A stretch of DNA of 64,000 nucleotides, from positions 1,647,001-1,711,000 of the forward strand of contig NZ_CP015136.1 of NCBI RefSeq assembly GCF_001618865.1, written 5' to 3'. The position numbers and the translations under genes were made by a program. This document shows, piece after piece, positions 6,987 through 19,158 of this stretch; positions within the stretch are counted from its first letter, which is position 1, and every line of letters begins with the position of its first letter. The notes beneath the pieces are model-generated. The model was not told the origin of the DNA and ran no database searches. It saw only the letters and a program-made list of their open reading frames with translations. The stretch comes from Luteitalea pratensis. GTDB lineage: Bacteria > Acidobacteriota > Vicinamibacteria > Vicinamibacterales > Vicinamibacteraceae.

Positions 6987-9641
6987 ATGTGGCTTTGGCG
7001 ACGACGGCCATCCGAGCGTGACGTGGACGACGAGATCGCCTTCCACCTCGGCGAAGAGGCGAGGCTGCGCGTGGAACGCGGTGCGGCGCCCGACGACGCC
7101 AGCGCCGGGGCGCATCGCGCCTTCGGCAACGTGACGCTCGTCCGCGAGGTCACCCGCGACATGTGCGGCACACGCGGGTTCGCGTCGGTGATGCAGGACG
7201 CGCGGTTGGGGCTGCGCCTCCTTCTCCGGCACCGCCTCTTTGCCACCTTCAGTATCGTCTCGCTCGCGCTCGGGGTCGGCGGCACGAGTGCCGTGTTCTC
7301 GCTTTACGACGCGGTCGTCCTGCGCCAGTTGCCGGTGCACGCGCCAGAGCAACTGGTCACACTGGCGCTGCACCAGGAGGGCCGCCAGCCCAACTCGTTC
7401 ATGCCGTTCCCGCAGTTCGAAGCCATGCGCCAGGGGACCCAATCGCTGGAGGGCCTGTTCGCGAGGACCGGCGTCCCGATGCTCAGTGTCAGCGCCGGTG
7501 CGACGACAGGCATCGCGTCGGCGATGGCCGTGACCGGTGCGTACCACGGGACGCTCGGCGTGCGTCCCGCCATCGGGCGGCTGCTGACTCCTGCCGACGA
7601 CGTCGCTGGCGCGCCTGCGGTGGTGGTCTTCAGCCATGCGTACTGGCGACGCAACTTCGGCGGCCGGGCCACGGTCCTGGGCGAAACGATCACGCTGAAT
7701 CAGGTGCCGTTCACCATCGTGGGTGTCGAGCCCGCAGGCTTCTTCGGTGTCACCGTCGGACTCGCGCCGGACATGACCCTGCCGATGCGGGCCAGTTCGC
7801 GGCTGAGCGACAACGAGCCGCCCTGGAACGACGCCTTCGGTACGTGGATCGAAGCCATGGGCCGCCTCCGGCCAGGCGTGTCGACCGCACGTGCTACCGA
7901 GGAACTCGACGTCATCTTTCGGCAGGTGAGCCTCGATGCGGCGGGCGATGCCGCTCTCGACTCGGACGACGCGCGGTTTGCGCGCGCCACGCACCTGCGC
8001 GCGAGGCCCGGTGCAACCGGAGGCGTCAGCGGCTTGCGCAACCGCTACGAGCGCGGGCTGCAGTTGCTGCTGACCCTTCTCGGCGGAGTCCTGGTACTGG
8101 CGAGCCTGAATGTCGCCGCCCTGCTGCTGTCGCGTTCGGAGGCGCGTCGTGACGAGATCGCGATCCGGCTTGCCCTCGGCGCCGGACGGGCCCGGCTGCT
8201 CCTCCAGTTGCTCACCGAGTCGGCGGTGATTGCGGCCGGCGGTGGCGCACTCGGGTTGCTGGTGGCCTGGCGGGGCAGCGAACTGCTCCTGCGCCTTGCC
8301 ATGCCCAACACCACGGTGCTGCCCATCGATCTTTCACCGGACCTGCGCATCGTCGCCTTCACGAGCTTCGTGTCCATTGCCGGCTGCCTGGTATTCGGGC
8401 TGTTACCGGCCGTGCGGACCACCGCATCGGCGCCGGCGAGTTCGAGAGGTGAGGTTGGCGGCCGCCGACGGCGTTGGGTCGATCGCGTGCTGGTCATGTC
8501 GCAGACCGCCGTCGCCCTCGTGCTCGTCGTCACCGCTGGCCTGTTCGTGAACAGCCTGAGGAACCTGTGGGCGCAGGACACCGGCTATGACCGCCGCAAC
8601 GTGTTGATGTTCTCCATCGACGCCCGGCTCGCCGGCCAGCGCGGATTGACGGCGATGCAGACCTACCAGCGCGTGCTGGAGCAGTTGCGCGCTTACCCCG
8701 CCGCGCAGTCGGTGTCGGTGTCCACCGTTCGTCAGGTGAGCAGCACGTACTACTTCATCGATCGCGTGACGAGTGTCGGCGATCGTCTGCTGTCTGCCGA
8801 CGCGCCAATTCGTGTCGCCTACAACCAGCTCGGCCCGGGCTACTTCCAGACGATGGGCATGCGCCTGGTGGCCGGACGGGACTTCGGATGGCGCGACGGG
8901 CCTGACGCGCCGCCGGTGGCGATTATCAGCCAGCAGATGGCGCGACACTTCGTCGGCGACCCGGTCGGGCAACGATTCGCGCTCGGCCCGGACGACGTGC
9001 GCGAAGTGATTGGCGTGGCCGCCGATTCGCGGTACGCGAGAATCACGGACGCGCCGCGCGAGGTCGTCTACCTGCCTTTCTTCGCGCAGGTGTCGCCGCG
9101 GTACGCCCCGACCTACGAGATCAAGTACGCGGGCACGACCGCCGATGCGGTGCGGGCGGTGGGCGAGGCCGTGGCGCGTGTCGACTCGTCGCTGGCGCTC
9201 TTCGGGACGAGGACACTCGAGGTCGAGACTCAGAATTCGCTCGCGCGCGAGCGGATGCTGGCAGGACTCACGACATATTTCGGGGCCTTCGCGTGGCTGC
9301 TGGCAGGCATCGGGCTCTACGGCCTGCTGACCTGCACCGTGGCACAGCGGACACGGGAGTTCGGCTTGCGCATTGCGCTCGGGGCGTCGCCGGGCGCCAT
9401 CCGCCTGGCCGTGCTGCGCGAGAGCGCCGGTACCGTGGTTGTGGGCCTGCTGGCTGGCGTGGGGCTGGCGTTGCTCGCGTTACGCGTCATTCGTGCGCAA
9501 CTGTACGGCGTCGCGCCGGTCGATTCGATGATCGTGGCCGTGGCCGTCCTCGTCTTGCTCGCGCTCGGCGGCTGTGCGTCGTTGCTCCCCGCGCGTCGTG
9601 CGTCGCGGATCGATCCGATGACCGCACTGCGGCAAGACTAA
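6987..9641 (+). CDS. FtsX/MacB-like ABC permease (ADOP type)
   Basis: 884 residues, the usual length of acidobacterial duplicated orphan permeases. A short cytoplasmic N-terminal domain (VDDEIAFHLGEEARLRVERG) precedes a first transmembrane helix (about 85-105). A MacB-like periplasmic core, three helices with an FtsX motif (EARRDEIAIRLALGAGRARLL), a second periplasmic core and a final FtsX domain follow (QRTREFGLRIALGASPGAIR), ending LLPARRASRIDPMTALRQD. No ATPase gene is adjacent, as is usual for this family. Substrate unknown: lipoprotein, peptide or antibiotic export, or envelope signalling, are all possible. It is co-transcribed with the PadR gene. Confidence 0.92.
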   Translation: MWLWRRRPSERDVDDEIAFHLGEEARLRVERGAAPDDASAGAHRAFGNVTLVREVTRDMCGTRGFASVMQDARLGLRLLLRHRLFATFSIVSLALGVGGTSAVFSLYDAVVLRQLPVHAPEQLVTLALHQEGRQPNSFMPFPQFEAMRQGTQSLEGLFARTGVPMLSVSAGATTGIASAMAVTGAYHGTLGVRPAIGRLLTPADDVAGAPAVVVFSHAYWRRNFGGRATVLGETITLNQVPFTIVGVEPAGFFGVTVGLAPDMTLPMRASSRLSDNEPPWNDAFGTWIEAMGRLRPGVSTARATEELDVIFRQVSLDAAGDAALDSDDARFARATHLRARPGATGGVSGLRNRYERGLQLLLTLLGGVLVLASLNVAALLLSRSEARRDEIAIRLALGAGRARLLLQLLTESAVIAAGGGALGLLVAWRGSELLLRLAMPNTTVLPIDLSPDLRIVAFTSFVSIAGCLVFGLLPAVRTTASAPASSRGEVGGRRRRWVDRVLVMSQTAVALVLVVTAGLFVNSLRNLWAQDTGYDRRNVLMFSIDARLAGQRGLTAMQTYQRVLEQLRAYPAAQSVSVSTVRQVSSTYYFIDRVTSVGDRLLSADAPIRVAYNQLGPGYFQTMGMRLVAGRDFGWRDGPDAPPVAIISQQMARHFVGDPVGQRFALGPDDVREVIGVAADSRYARITDAPREVVYLPFFAQVSPRYAPTYEIKYAGTTADAVRAVGEAVARVDSSLALFGTRTLEVETQNSLARERMLAGLTTYFGAFAWLLAGIGLYGLLTCTVAQRTREFGLRIALGASPGAIRLAVLRESAGTVVVGLLAGVGLALLALRVIRAQLYGVAPVDSMIVAVAVLVLLALGGCASLLPARRASRIDPMTALRQD

Positions 9642-9643
9642 CG

Positions 9644-9725
9644 CTTGATGCTTGATGCTTGACGCTTGATGCTTGACGCTTCCAGCCTCTAGTTTCCAGC
9701 CTCCAGCCTCCAGCCTCCAGCCTCG
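9644..9725. repeat. Two adjoining heptanucleotide arrays
   Basis: The first array uses CTTGATG/CTTGACG (9644 to about 9680). The second uses CCAGCCT (about 9681-9725). They fill the whole gap between the permease stop and the truncated response regulator. Confidence 0.8.
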
Positions 9726-10145
9726 ATGACCGACGCCATGGGCCGACCACGAGTGCTCCTCGCGGAAGACCATGCGCCGACGGCCAAGCTCATGCGTGCG
9801 CTGCTTCGCGCCGAGTTCGACTTCATCGGCTGCGTCGAGGACGGGGCGGCCCCGGTGGAGGCCGTCACGCGGCTGTCACCGGACGTGACCGTCTCCGACA
9901 TCGCCATGCCACATCTCGATGGCATTGCGGCCGCCCGTATCATTGTCGCCAGTGACGCGAACGCCCGCATCGTGCTCGTGACCGTGCATGCCGATCTGAT
10001 GCTGGTGGAGGCGGGGCTCGCGGCCGGGGTCCTTGGATACGTGTTGAAGGACACGGCTGGCAGCGGCACGGGCCCATCTGACATCACCGTGGCTGGCCAT
10101 CATCGTGCCGTGCCGAAATCTGCGCTTTCCAGAAGGATTTCATGA
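9726..10145 (+). pseudogene. Truncated response regulator (receiver domain remnant)
   Basis: The first about 107 residues form a CheY-like receiver: acidic pair in LLAEDHAPT, phospho-acceptor Asp in TVSDIAMPHLDG, the Thr/Lys region VLVTVHAD and GYVLKD. In NarL/LuxR-type regulators the GYVLKD motif is followed by a linker and a C-terminal helix-turn-helix. Here the next about 30 residues have no family likeness and the frame stops inside the arylsulfatase start (4-base ATGA overlap). The effector domain is absent in every frame. It is best read as a gene that lost its 3' half. A stand-alone receiver is a less likely alternative. The start could also be the ATG at 9738. Confidence 0.6.
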
Positions 10146-12532
10146 GAACACCAGGGATTTGCATCGCTCTCGGGATTGGCCTGCTTGCGGGTGTGGCTGC
10201 ATGCAGCGCGCCACCATCGCCACCGCCCACGACGCCGGCGGCCGCCGCCGGTGGCATCGATCGCACGGCACTGCCGATCGCGGAACCGGCGCCGCAGCGC
10301 TACACCGAACTCGACGCACGCAACGCCAAGGCACCCGAGCGTTTCACGGTCTCTGCGCCCAAGGGGGCGCCCAACGTCGTGATCGTACTCATTGACGATG
10401 TCGGTTTCGGCGGGCCGAGTACCTTCGGCGGACCCATCCGGACGCCGACGATGGACACGCTGGCGCAGGGCGGACTGCGCTTCAACAACTTCCACACGAC
10501 AGCGTTGTGTTCCCCGACTCGTAACGCCCTCAAGACGGGCCGGAACCATCACACGGTCAACACCGGGTCCATCATGGAAACTGCGACGGCGTTCCCCGGC
10601 AATACCGGCCAGAACCCGAACAGCGTCGCGCCCCTCGCCGAGATGCTGCGGCTCAATGGCTACAGCACCGGCGCGTTCGGCAAGTGGCATGAGACCGCTG
10701 CCTGGGAAACCAGCGTGTCGGGTCCGTTCGATCGCTGGCCGACCCACCAGGGCTTCGACAGGTTCTACGGCTTCATCGGGGGAGAGACCGACCAGTGGTA
10801 TCCGCTCATCTACGACGGATTGATCAAGGTCGAGCCGCCGAAGATGGAGAACTACCACTTCACCGTGGACATGACCAACCAGGCGATCAACTGGGTCAAG
10901 GCGCAGCAGTCGATGACACCAGACAAGCCGTTCTTCGTGTACTACGCGCCGGGCGCGACGCACGCGCCACACCACGTGCCGAAGGAGTGGGCTGACAGGT
11001 ACAAGGGCCAGTTCGACAAGGGCTGGGACCAGGTGCGGATCGAGACCCTCGAGCGCCAGAAGAAGCTCGGCGTCGTCCCGGCCAACACGCAACTGGCCCC
11101 GCGGCCAAAGGAACTGGCCGCGTGGGACTCGCTGCCCGCTGACCAGCGTCGATTGTTCGCGCGGCAGGCAGAAGTGTTCGCCGGATTCCTGGAGCACACC
11201 GACAACGAGATCGGCCGGTTCCAGCAGGCCCTGGCCGACATCGGCGAACTCGACAACACGGTGTTCATCTACATCGCCGGCGACAACGGCACCAGCGCCG
11301 AGGGTGGTTTCGTCGGCATGTACAACGAGATGACCTACTTCAACGGCGTGGCCGAGAAGGTGGAGGATCTGATCCCGCTGATCGACAAGTGGGGTAGTCC
11401 CGAAACGTTCCCGCACATGTCCGCCGGGTGGGCCGTGGCGTTCGATACGCCCTTCTCGTGGACCAAGCAGGTGGCGTCCGACTTCGGCGGCACGCGCAAC
11501 GGCATGGTGATCCATTGGCCGCAGGGCATCAAGCAGCCGGGCAGTCTGCGCAACCAGTTCAGCCACGTCATCGACATCGCCCCGACGATCCTCGAAGCCG
11601 CCGGCTTGCCGGAACCGAAGAGCGTGAATGGCGTCGTGCAGACGCCGATCGAGGGCACCAGCCTGCTCTACGCCTTCAAGGACGCCAATGCACCGGAGCG
11701 GCACACGACGCAGTACTTCGAGATGTTCGGCAATCGGGCGATCTACTCGGGTGGTTGGTTCGCGCGCACGATTCATCGCGCCCCGTGGCAGACGACCAAC
11801 CTCCCGCCGCTGACCGCCGATGTCTGGGAGATCTACGACGTCAGGAGCGACTTCAGCCTGACGAAGAACCTCGCGGCCGACCAGGGCGCGAAGTTGAAGG
11901 AGATGCAGGCCCTGTTCATGAAGGAGGCGGAGAAATACCACGTGTTGCCGATCGACGATCGGACCATCGAGCGCACGAACGCGGCGCTCGCGGGCCGGCC
12001 TGACGTGCTGGGGACACGGACCTCGCTGACCCTCTACGAAGGCATGCAGGGGATGCTCGAGAACACCTTCATGAACATCAAGAACCGGTCCAGCAAGATC
12101 ACCGCGGAGCTCCAGATCCCTACTGGTCGTGTCAGTGGCGCCATCCTGTCGCAGGGGGGACGCTTCGGCGGATGGTCGCTCTACGTGAAGGACGGCCGGC
12201 CCGCGTATACCTACAACTTCCTGGGGATGGCCCGGTACACGGTTGCCTCACCGCAGGCACTGCCGCCAGGTCCGGTCACGATCACGCTCGACTTCGTCTA
12301 CGACGGCGGCGGCGTCGGCAAGGGCGGCAAGGCGACGCTTATGGTGAACGGCAAGGCCGTTGCCGAGGGACGCATCGAGAAGACCCAGCCGAACATCTTC
12401 TCGGCCGATGAGACCGCCGACGTCGGCATCGACAACCAGACTCCGGTCGCCGAGGGCATCGGCATCGGCGCGGAGACGCGCTTCACGGGCCATATCAACA
12501 AGGTGACGCTGGACGTGGGGCCAGCGAAATAG
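10142..12532 (+). CDS. Arylsulfatase, predicted lipoprotein
   Basis: 796 residues. The signal sequence ends in a lipobox (LAGVAACS), so export and lipid anchoring are expected. The sulfatase fold begins with NVVIVLIDDVGFG (metal-binding Asp pair). The catalytic motif CSPTRNALKTGR gives the cysteine to be converted to formylglycine in the C-x-P-x-R consensus. GKWHE and YIAGDNGTSAEG supply further metal and sulfate ligands. The C-terminal 230 residues resemble the beta-rich tail of alkyl/aryl sulfatases. The substrate cannot be predicted. A formylglycine-generating enzyme must be encoded elsewhere. AGAAGGA lies 5 bases before the ATG. Its start overlaps the end of the truncated regulator. Confidence 0.92.
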   Translation: MRTPGICIALGIGLLAGVAACSAPPSPPPTTPAAAAGGIDRTALPIAEPAPQRYTELDARNAKAPERFTVSAPKGAPNVVIVLIDDVGFGGPSTFGGPIRTPTMDTLAQGGLRFNNFHTTALCSPTRNALKTGRNHHTVNTGSIMETATAFPGNTGQNPNSVAPLAEMLRLNGYSTGAFGKWHETAAWETSVSGPFDRWPTHQGFDRFYGFIGGETDQWYPLIYDGLIKVEPPKMENYHFTVDMTNQAINWVKAQQSMTPDKPFFVYYAPGATHAPHHVPKEWADRYKGQFDKGWDQVRIETLERQKKLGVVPANTQLAPRPKELAAWDSLPADQRRLFARQAEVFAGFLEHTDNEIGRFQQALADIGELDNTVFIYIAGDNGTSAEGGFVGMYNEMTYFNGVAEKVEDLIPLIDKWGSPETFPHMSAGWAVAFDTPFSWTKQVASDFGGTRNGMVIHWPQGIKQPGSLRNQFSHVIDIAPTILEAAGLPEPKSVNGVVQTPIEGTSLLYAFKDANAPERHTTQYFEMFGNRAIYSGGWFARTIHRAPWQTTNLPPLTADVWEIYDVRSDFSLTKNLAADQGAKLKEMQALFMKEAEKYHVLPIDDRTIERTNAALAGRPDVLGTRTSLTLYEGMQGMLENTFMNIKNRSSKITAELQIPTGRVSGAILSQGGRFGGWSLYVKDGRPAYTYNFLGMARYTVASPQALPPGPVTITLDFVYDGGGVGKGGKATLMVNGKAVAEGRIEKTQPNIFSADETADVGIDNQTPVAEGIGIGAETRFTGHINKVTLDVGPAK

Positions 12533-12549
12533 TGTTGCGAGGCCCGTCC

Positions 12550-12578
12550 CACGCCATCCATCGTCGATGGGTGGCGTG
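12550..12578. terminator. Bidirectional hairpin between convergent genes
   Basis: A 13-base stem with one G-T pair: CACGCCATCCATC at 12550-12562, loop GTC, and GATGGGTGGCGTG at 12566-12578. It lies between the convergent arylsulfatase and aldo/keto reductase stops. There is no long T run, but the stem is strong on both strands. Confidence 0.6.
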
Positions 12579-12589
12579 TCCTGGCGTGG

Positions 12590-15181
<2,592 letters not shown>

Positions 15182-15209
15182 CGTTGCCTGCTCGCCGGCC
15201 GGGCCGGTC

Positions 15210-15359
15210 TCAGGCCGGCCGCGCCATCGCCAGCGCCTGTTCCCGGCTGAGTTCCATCTGATGCACCTCGCGGGCGTGGTTCTGCGCCTTCTGCACCACG
15301 TCCTCGTCGTCCTGGCCTTCGATTCGCACACCACACGGACACTGGATGATCTTGGTCAT
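15210..15359 (-). CDS. Small DUF1059-type protein
   Basis: 49 residues from the ATG at 15359 with GGGAGGAGC just upstream. The N-terminal pattern MTKIIQCPCGVRIEGQDDED followed by VVQKAQNHAREVH fits the DUF1059 family of small cysteine-containing proteins (CPCG, conserved His pair). Function unknown. It sits alone between the phosphatase (convergent) and the BTAD regulator (divergent). Confidence 0.75.
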   Translation of the reverse strand: MTKIIQCPCGVRIEGQDDEDVVQKAQNHAREVHQMELSREQALAMARPA

Positions 15360-15415
15360 CGTGCTCCTCCCTGGGCCGGTATCATAGCGACGCGCATTGT
15401 GATGATGTTGCCGGA

Positions 15416-16204
15416 ATGTTGACGACGCCTGGTGCCGGTCCGTGCAGTACACGCGTGTATCTCTGCGGACGCGTCGCGGTGGAGCGAGGGCCATGCGTCG
15501 TCCGCGACGCCGCGCTGGGTGGCGCGCAGTGCCGCCTGCTGCTTGCCTTTCTCGGCACGCGCCGGACGCGCCCTGCGTCCCGGCTCGAGACCGTCGACGC
15601 CCTCTGGGGTGACACGCCGCCGCCTTCGGTCGAGGTGTCGCTGAACGCCGTGGTGAGCAAGTTGCGTGCGGCGATGCGCAAGGCTGGTCTGCCACCCCCG
15701 CATGGTGTAGCCACCGAGTCGGGGACGTTCCAGTTGATGCTGCCGGATGCCTGGTTCGACATCGAAGACGCGAGGACGTCGATCGATGGAGCCGAGGGCG
15801 CCCTGCGTCGAGGCGACAACGCGGGCGCCTGGTCTGCGGCGAACGTCTCGGCCGTGATCGCGCGGCAGTCATTCCTCGTCGACGAGGAGGCCCCCTGGGT
15901 CGTGCGCGAGCGCGAAACTCTGCAGCGGATCTGGCGCCGCGCCTGCATCGTGCTGTCGTCGGTCAGTACCGCGACGGGGGAGTTCCAGTTGGGGATCCAG
16001 CATGCCGACGACGCGTGGTCGGCCGAGCCGTTCGACGAAGTCGCCTGCCAGGCGCTGATGCGGGCACACGCGGCCGCAGGCAACCGCGCGGAGGCATTGC
16101 GTGTCTTCGCACGGTGCCGGCGCCTCTTCCGCGACGAACTCGGCGCCGAGCCCTCGGACCAGACGGCCGAAACGTTCCTCACCATCCTTCGATCGAGGAG
16201 TTGA
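15416..16204 (+). CDS. SARP-like regulator with bacterial transcriptional activator (BTAD) domain
   Basis: 262 residues. Residues about 10-105 look like an OmpR-type winged helix (LLLAFLGTRRTRPASRLETV, ALWGDTPPPSVEVSLNAVVSKLR). Residues about 110-260 are the TPR-like BTAD domain (ETLQRIWRRACIVLSSV, EVACQALMRAHAAAGNRAEALRVFARCRRLFRDELG). No ATPase domain follows, so it is a small SARP-type protein. Its TGA overlaps the next ATG (TGATG at 16202-16206), so it is translationally coupled to the Na+/H+ antiporter and may respond to the same stress. The link is inferred. Confidence 0.8.
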   Translation: MLTTPGAGPCSTRVYLCGRVAVERGPCVVRDAALGGAQCRLLLAFLGTRRTRPASRLETVDALWGDTPPPSVEVSLNAVVSKLRAAMRKAGLPPPHGVATESGTFQLMLPDAWFDIEDARTSIDGAEGALRRGDNAGAWSAANVSAVIARQSFLVDEEAPWVVRERETLQRIWRRACIVLSSVSTATGEFQLGIQHADDAWSAEPFDEVACQALMRAHAAAGNRAEALRVFARCRRLFRDELGAEPSDQTAETFLTILRSRS

Positions 16205-17751
16205 TGCGGGGACTCGAAGAACTGCTGGCGTTGTTCCTTGCCGCGGTGGCCCTGGCGAGCGCCGCGCGCCGGGTCGGCGCGCCGTATCCGGTCTTCCTGG
16301 CCCTTGGCGGCGCCGTCCTGGCCTTCGTGCCGGGGGCGCCCTCGTTCTCGGTGCCGCCCGAACTGGCCCTGGCGCTGTTTGTCGCTCCAGTCCTGCTCGA
16401 TGCCGCCTTCGATGCCTCGCTGCGAGACCTTCGCGACAACTGGGCGCCGGTCACGGGCCTCGTCGTCTGCGCCGTCGGGCTGACGACGGCAGCGGTCGCG
16501 GTTGTCGTGCGCACGTTGCTGCCGGAGGTGCCGTGGGCGCCGGCCATCGTGCTGGGCGCCGTCGTGGCTCCGCCCGACGCCGCCGCGGCAACCGCGGTGC
16601 TCCGGCAACTGCGTCCGCCGCACCGCATCCTGACGATTCTCGAGGGCGAGAGCCTGCTGAACGACGCGAGTGCGCTGCTGATCTACCGGCTGGCCGTCGG
16701 CGCAGCCGCGGCTCACAGTTTCAGCCTGAACACGGTTGCGCCCACGTTCCTGGTCGCGGTAGCCGGCAGCGTGGTGGTGGGACCGGTGCTGGGTTGGCTC
16801 GTTTTCAACGTGCTGGCTCGCGTGCAGCACGTGCCGACCTCGATCATCCTGCAGTTTGTCACCACCTTCGGCGTCTGGATTCTCGCCGAGCACCTCGGGC
16901 TCTCGGGGGTCCTGACGATGGTGTGCTACGCGGTGACAGTCGCACGCTGGTCGCCGGAACGGACGCCGGCGCAGACGCGCCTGCCCACCTATGCCGTCTG
17001 GGAGACCGTCGTCTTCGCACTGAATGTGCTGGCGTTCATCTTCATCGGCCTGCAGGTGCGGCCGATCCTCGACAGCCTCGGAGAGGCCGAACGCGGTCGA
17101 TATCTCGTTGTTGCGCTCGCGGTGCTCGCTACGGTCATCGTCGTCCGCCCCGCGTGGCACATGACCTTCAACGCGGTGATCCGCTGGCGGCATCGCCAGT
17201 ACGGATTCAATCCGCCGCGGCCGATGTTGCGGCCGACGGTCGGCAGCGGGCTGGTGATCTCGTGGGCCGGCATGCGCGGCATCGTCTCGCTCGCGGCGGC
17301 GCTGGCGCTGCCGGCGGCGTTTCCCTACCGCGACCTCATCGTGCTCACCGCGTTCTCGGTGGTGCTCGGCACACTCACGATCCAGGGACTCACGCTCAAG
17401 CCGTTGTTGCGGTCACTGCACCTGCAGGATGGCGATCCCGTCGGCCAGGAGTCCAGTGCCGCACGAGTGCGCGTACTGGAGGCCGCGCTGTCGACACTCG
17501 CCGGCGACGCCTCCCCGGCGGCCGAGGCCATTCGCCGCGAACTCGGCGCCCGTCTCGCTCCGGACGTGCCGTGGGATTGCGGCGATGCCGGCCTGGCAGG
17601 TGCCCACGCCCAGTTGCGCCGTCGCGCCCTCGAAGCGTCTCGCCGTGCCGTGCTGGCGATGCGCGCCGGCGGAGACATCGGCGACGACGCTTTTCATCGC
17701 ATCGAAGAAGAACTCGACTGGCTCGAGATGGCGGGAGTCACGCGCGACTGA
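16204..17751 (+). CDS. Na+/H+ antiporter, CPA1 family
   Basis: 515 residues from the ATG overlapping the previous stop; the longer open frame starting at 16015 belongs to the shadow of the BTAD gene. About 11-12 membrane segments. The family motifs APPDAAAATAVLR and ILEGESLLNDASALLIYRLAVG hold the ion-binding acidic residues, and ISWAGMRGIVSLAAALALP is the conserved late helix. A cytoplasmic tail of about 100 residues follows. Expected role: Na+(K+)/H+ exchange for pH and salt homeostasis. Co-expression with the BTAD regulator is likely. Confidence 0.92.
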   Translation: MRGLEELLALFLAAVALASAARRVGAPYPVFLALGGAVLAFVPGAPSFSVPPELALALFVAPVLLDAAFDASLRDLRDNWAPVTGLVVCAVGLTTAAVAVVVRTLLPEVPWAPAIVLGAVVAPPDAAAATAVLRQLRPPHRILTILEGESLLNDASALLIYRLAVGAAAAHSFSLNTVAPTFLVAVAGSVVVGPVLGWLVFNVLARVQHVPTSIILQFVTTFGVWILAEHLGLSGVLTMVCYAVTVARWSPERTPAQTRLPTYAVWETVVFALNVLAFIFIGLQVRPILDSLGEAERGRYLVVALAVLATVIVVRPAWHMTFNAVIRWRHRQYGFNPPRPMLRPTVGSGLVISWAGMRGIVSLAAALALPAAFPYRDLIVLTAFSVVLGTLTIQGLTLKPLLRSLHLQDGDPVGQESSAARVRVLEAALSTLAGDASPAAEAIRRELGARLAPDVPWDCGDAGLAGAHAQLRRRALEASRRAVLAMRAGGDIGDDAFHRIEEELDWLEMAGVTRD

Positions 17752-17870
17752 CCCGCAGGGGCTATGATGGGGCGGCAAAGCTCATCCACATAGCACGTTC
17801 CCATCACTCGACGATGCCCTGAGGCCGCGACCCTGATGCGGTCGAGTGCGGGGCCGAGGCCGTCCCGCGC

Positions 17871-19151
17871 ATGAAGCATCGTCCCCGCGTCCTGGCGTTC
17901 CTCATCCTGCTGTTCGCCATCACCTACATCGATCGGGTCTGCATCTCGGTGGCCGGCCCGCGCATGCAAGCGGAACTCGGGATCAGTCCCGTGATGTGGG
18001 GCTGGGTCACGACGATGTTCACGTTGTCGTACTGCCTGTTCGAGATTCCCACGGGCGCCCTCGGGGATCGGATCGGACCCCGACGAGTACTGACACGCGT
18101 GGTGACGTGGTGGTCGGTGTTCACGTCGCTGACCGGCATGGTGTCCAATGTCTGGGCGTTGCTGGTCGTCCGCTTCTGCTTCGGTGCCGGCGAAGCCGGC
18201 GCGTTCCCCAATGCCTCGATCGTCATCGCCCGATGGTTTCCGGCGCGGCAGCGGGCAAGCGTCTCGGGCGTGATCCTGATGGCCAGCCAGATCGGCGGCG
18301 CGCTCGCTCCGCTGCTGATCGTCCCCATCCAGATGCGATACGGCTGGCGCGCCTCCTTCCTCGTCTTCGGCGCCGTCGGCTTGCTGTGGTCGGCAACCTG
18401 GTACTGGTGGTTTCGCGATTCGCCGCGGGAGATGCCGGGGATCGCTGACGCTGAGCTGGCGGAGGTACGCGACAACCCGTCAGCACCGCATGGCGGGTTC
18501 CCGTGGCGCGTCGCACTCGGGTCGCGCACCGTACTCGCCCTTCTCGGCACGGCGTTCTGCTACGTCTACGTCTATTCGTTCTTCCAGACCTGGCTGCACA
18601 CGTTCCTCGTGCGTGGCCGCGACTTCGGCGAGGCCAGCCTGCTCCTGTCGGCAATGCCCTACACGGTTGGTGCAGGGGCGAACCTGCTGGGTGGCGCCGC
18701 CAGCGACGCGCTCGTGCGGCGGCTGGGCCCGACGTGGGGACGACGGACGCTCGGCGTGGTGGGACTGGGGAGCGCGTGCGTGTTCACCATCGGTCTCGCG
18801 TTCACGCGCGATCCAGGTATCACGGTGCTGCTGTTGTCGCTGATCTACGGCGCGATCGCGTTGCAGCAGTCGGGGGTCTTCGGCGTGTGCCTCGACATCG
18901 GCGGCAGCCATTCGGGAGCCGTGCTCGGGATGATGAACTCGTCGGCGGCACTGGGCGGGCTGGTCGCCGGTCTTGCCTACGGCTACATCGTCGAGGCGAC
19001 CGGCAGCTACGACGCGCCGTTCGTGCCGATGGCCGTGCTGCTAGGCGTCGGGACGTTGCTCTGGCTGCGCATCGACGCGGCGCGCGTCGTCGGCAGCGAA
19101 CCCGGACATCAGGGTGCAGCAGCGACAGTGGCCGTGCCTGTCCGCAGTTGA
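17871..19151 (+). CDS. MFS transporter, anion:cation symporter type
   Basis: 426 residues with 12 predicted helices. The N-terminus ITYIDRVCISVAGPRMQAELG and the loop motif LGDRIGPRRVLTRVV are typical of the anion:cation symporter family (hexuronate, glucarate, phthalate carriers). GAGEAGAFPNASIVIARWFP is another ACS hallmark. A sugar-acid such as galacturonate or glucarate is a plausible substrate given the pectate lyase and uronate genes elsewhere in the window, but no such gene is adjacent. TATGAT at 17763-17768 could be part of a promoter, without a clear -35. Confidence 0.87.
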   Translation: MKHRPRVLAFLILLFAITYIDRVCISVAGPRMQAELGISPVMWGWVTTMFTLSYCLFEIPTGALGDRIGPRRVLTRVVTWWSVFTSLTGMVSNVWALLVVRFCFGAGEAGAFPNASIVIARWFPARQRASVSGVILMASQIGGALAPLLIVPIQMRYGWRASFLVFGAVGLLWSATWYWWFRDSPREMPGIADAELAEVRDNPSAPHGGFPWRVALGSRTVLALLGTAFCYVYVYSFFQTWLHTFLVRGRDFGEASLLLSAMPYTVGAGANLLGGAASDALVRRLGPTWGRRTLGVVGLGSACVFTIGLAFTRDPGITVLLLSLIYGAIALQQSGVFGVCLDIGGSHSGAVLGMMNSSAALGGLVAGLAYGYIVEATGSYDAPFVPMAVLLGVGTLLWLRIDAARVVGSEPGHQGAAATVAVPVRS

Positions 19152-19158
19152 CCCGCGC

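Noticed and set aside
10100-11941. 613-codon open frame antisense to the arylsulfatase
   Set aside because: Arg/His/Val-rich without motifs; the sulfatase signature and lipobox are on the other strand.
15382-17193. 603-codon minus-strand frame across the BTAD and antiporter genes
   Set aside because: Low-complexity Arg/Asp/His-rich translation. Both plus-strand genes have clear family motifs and an overlapping stop/start.
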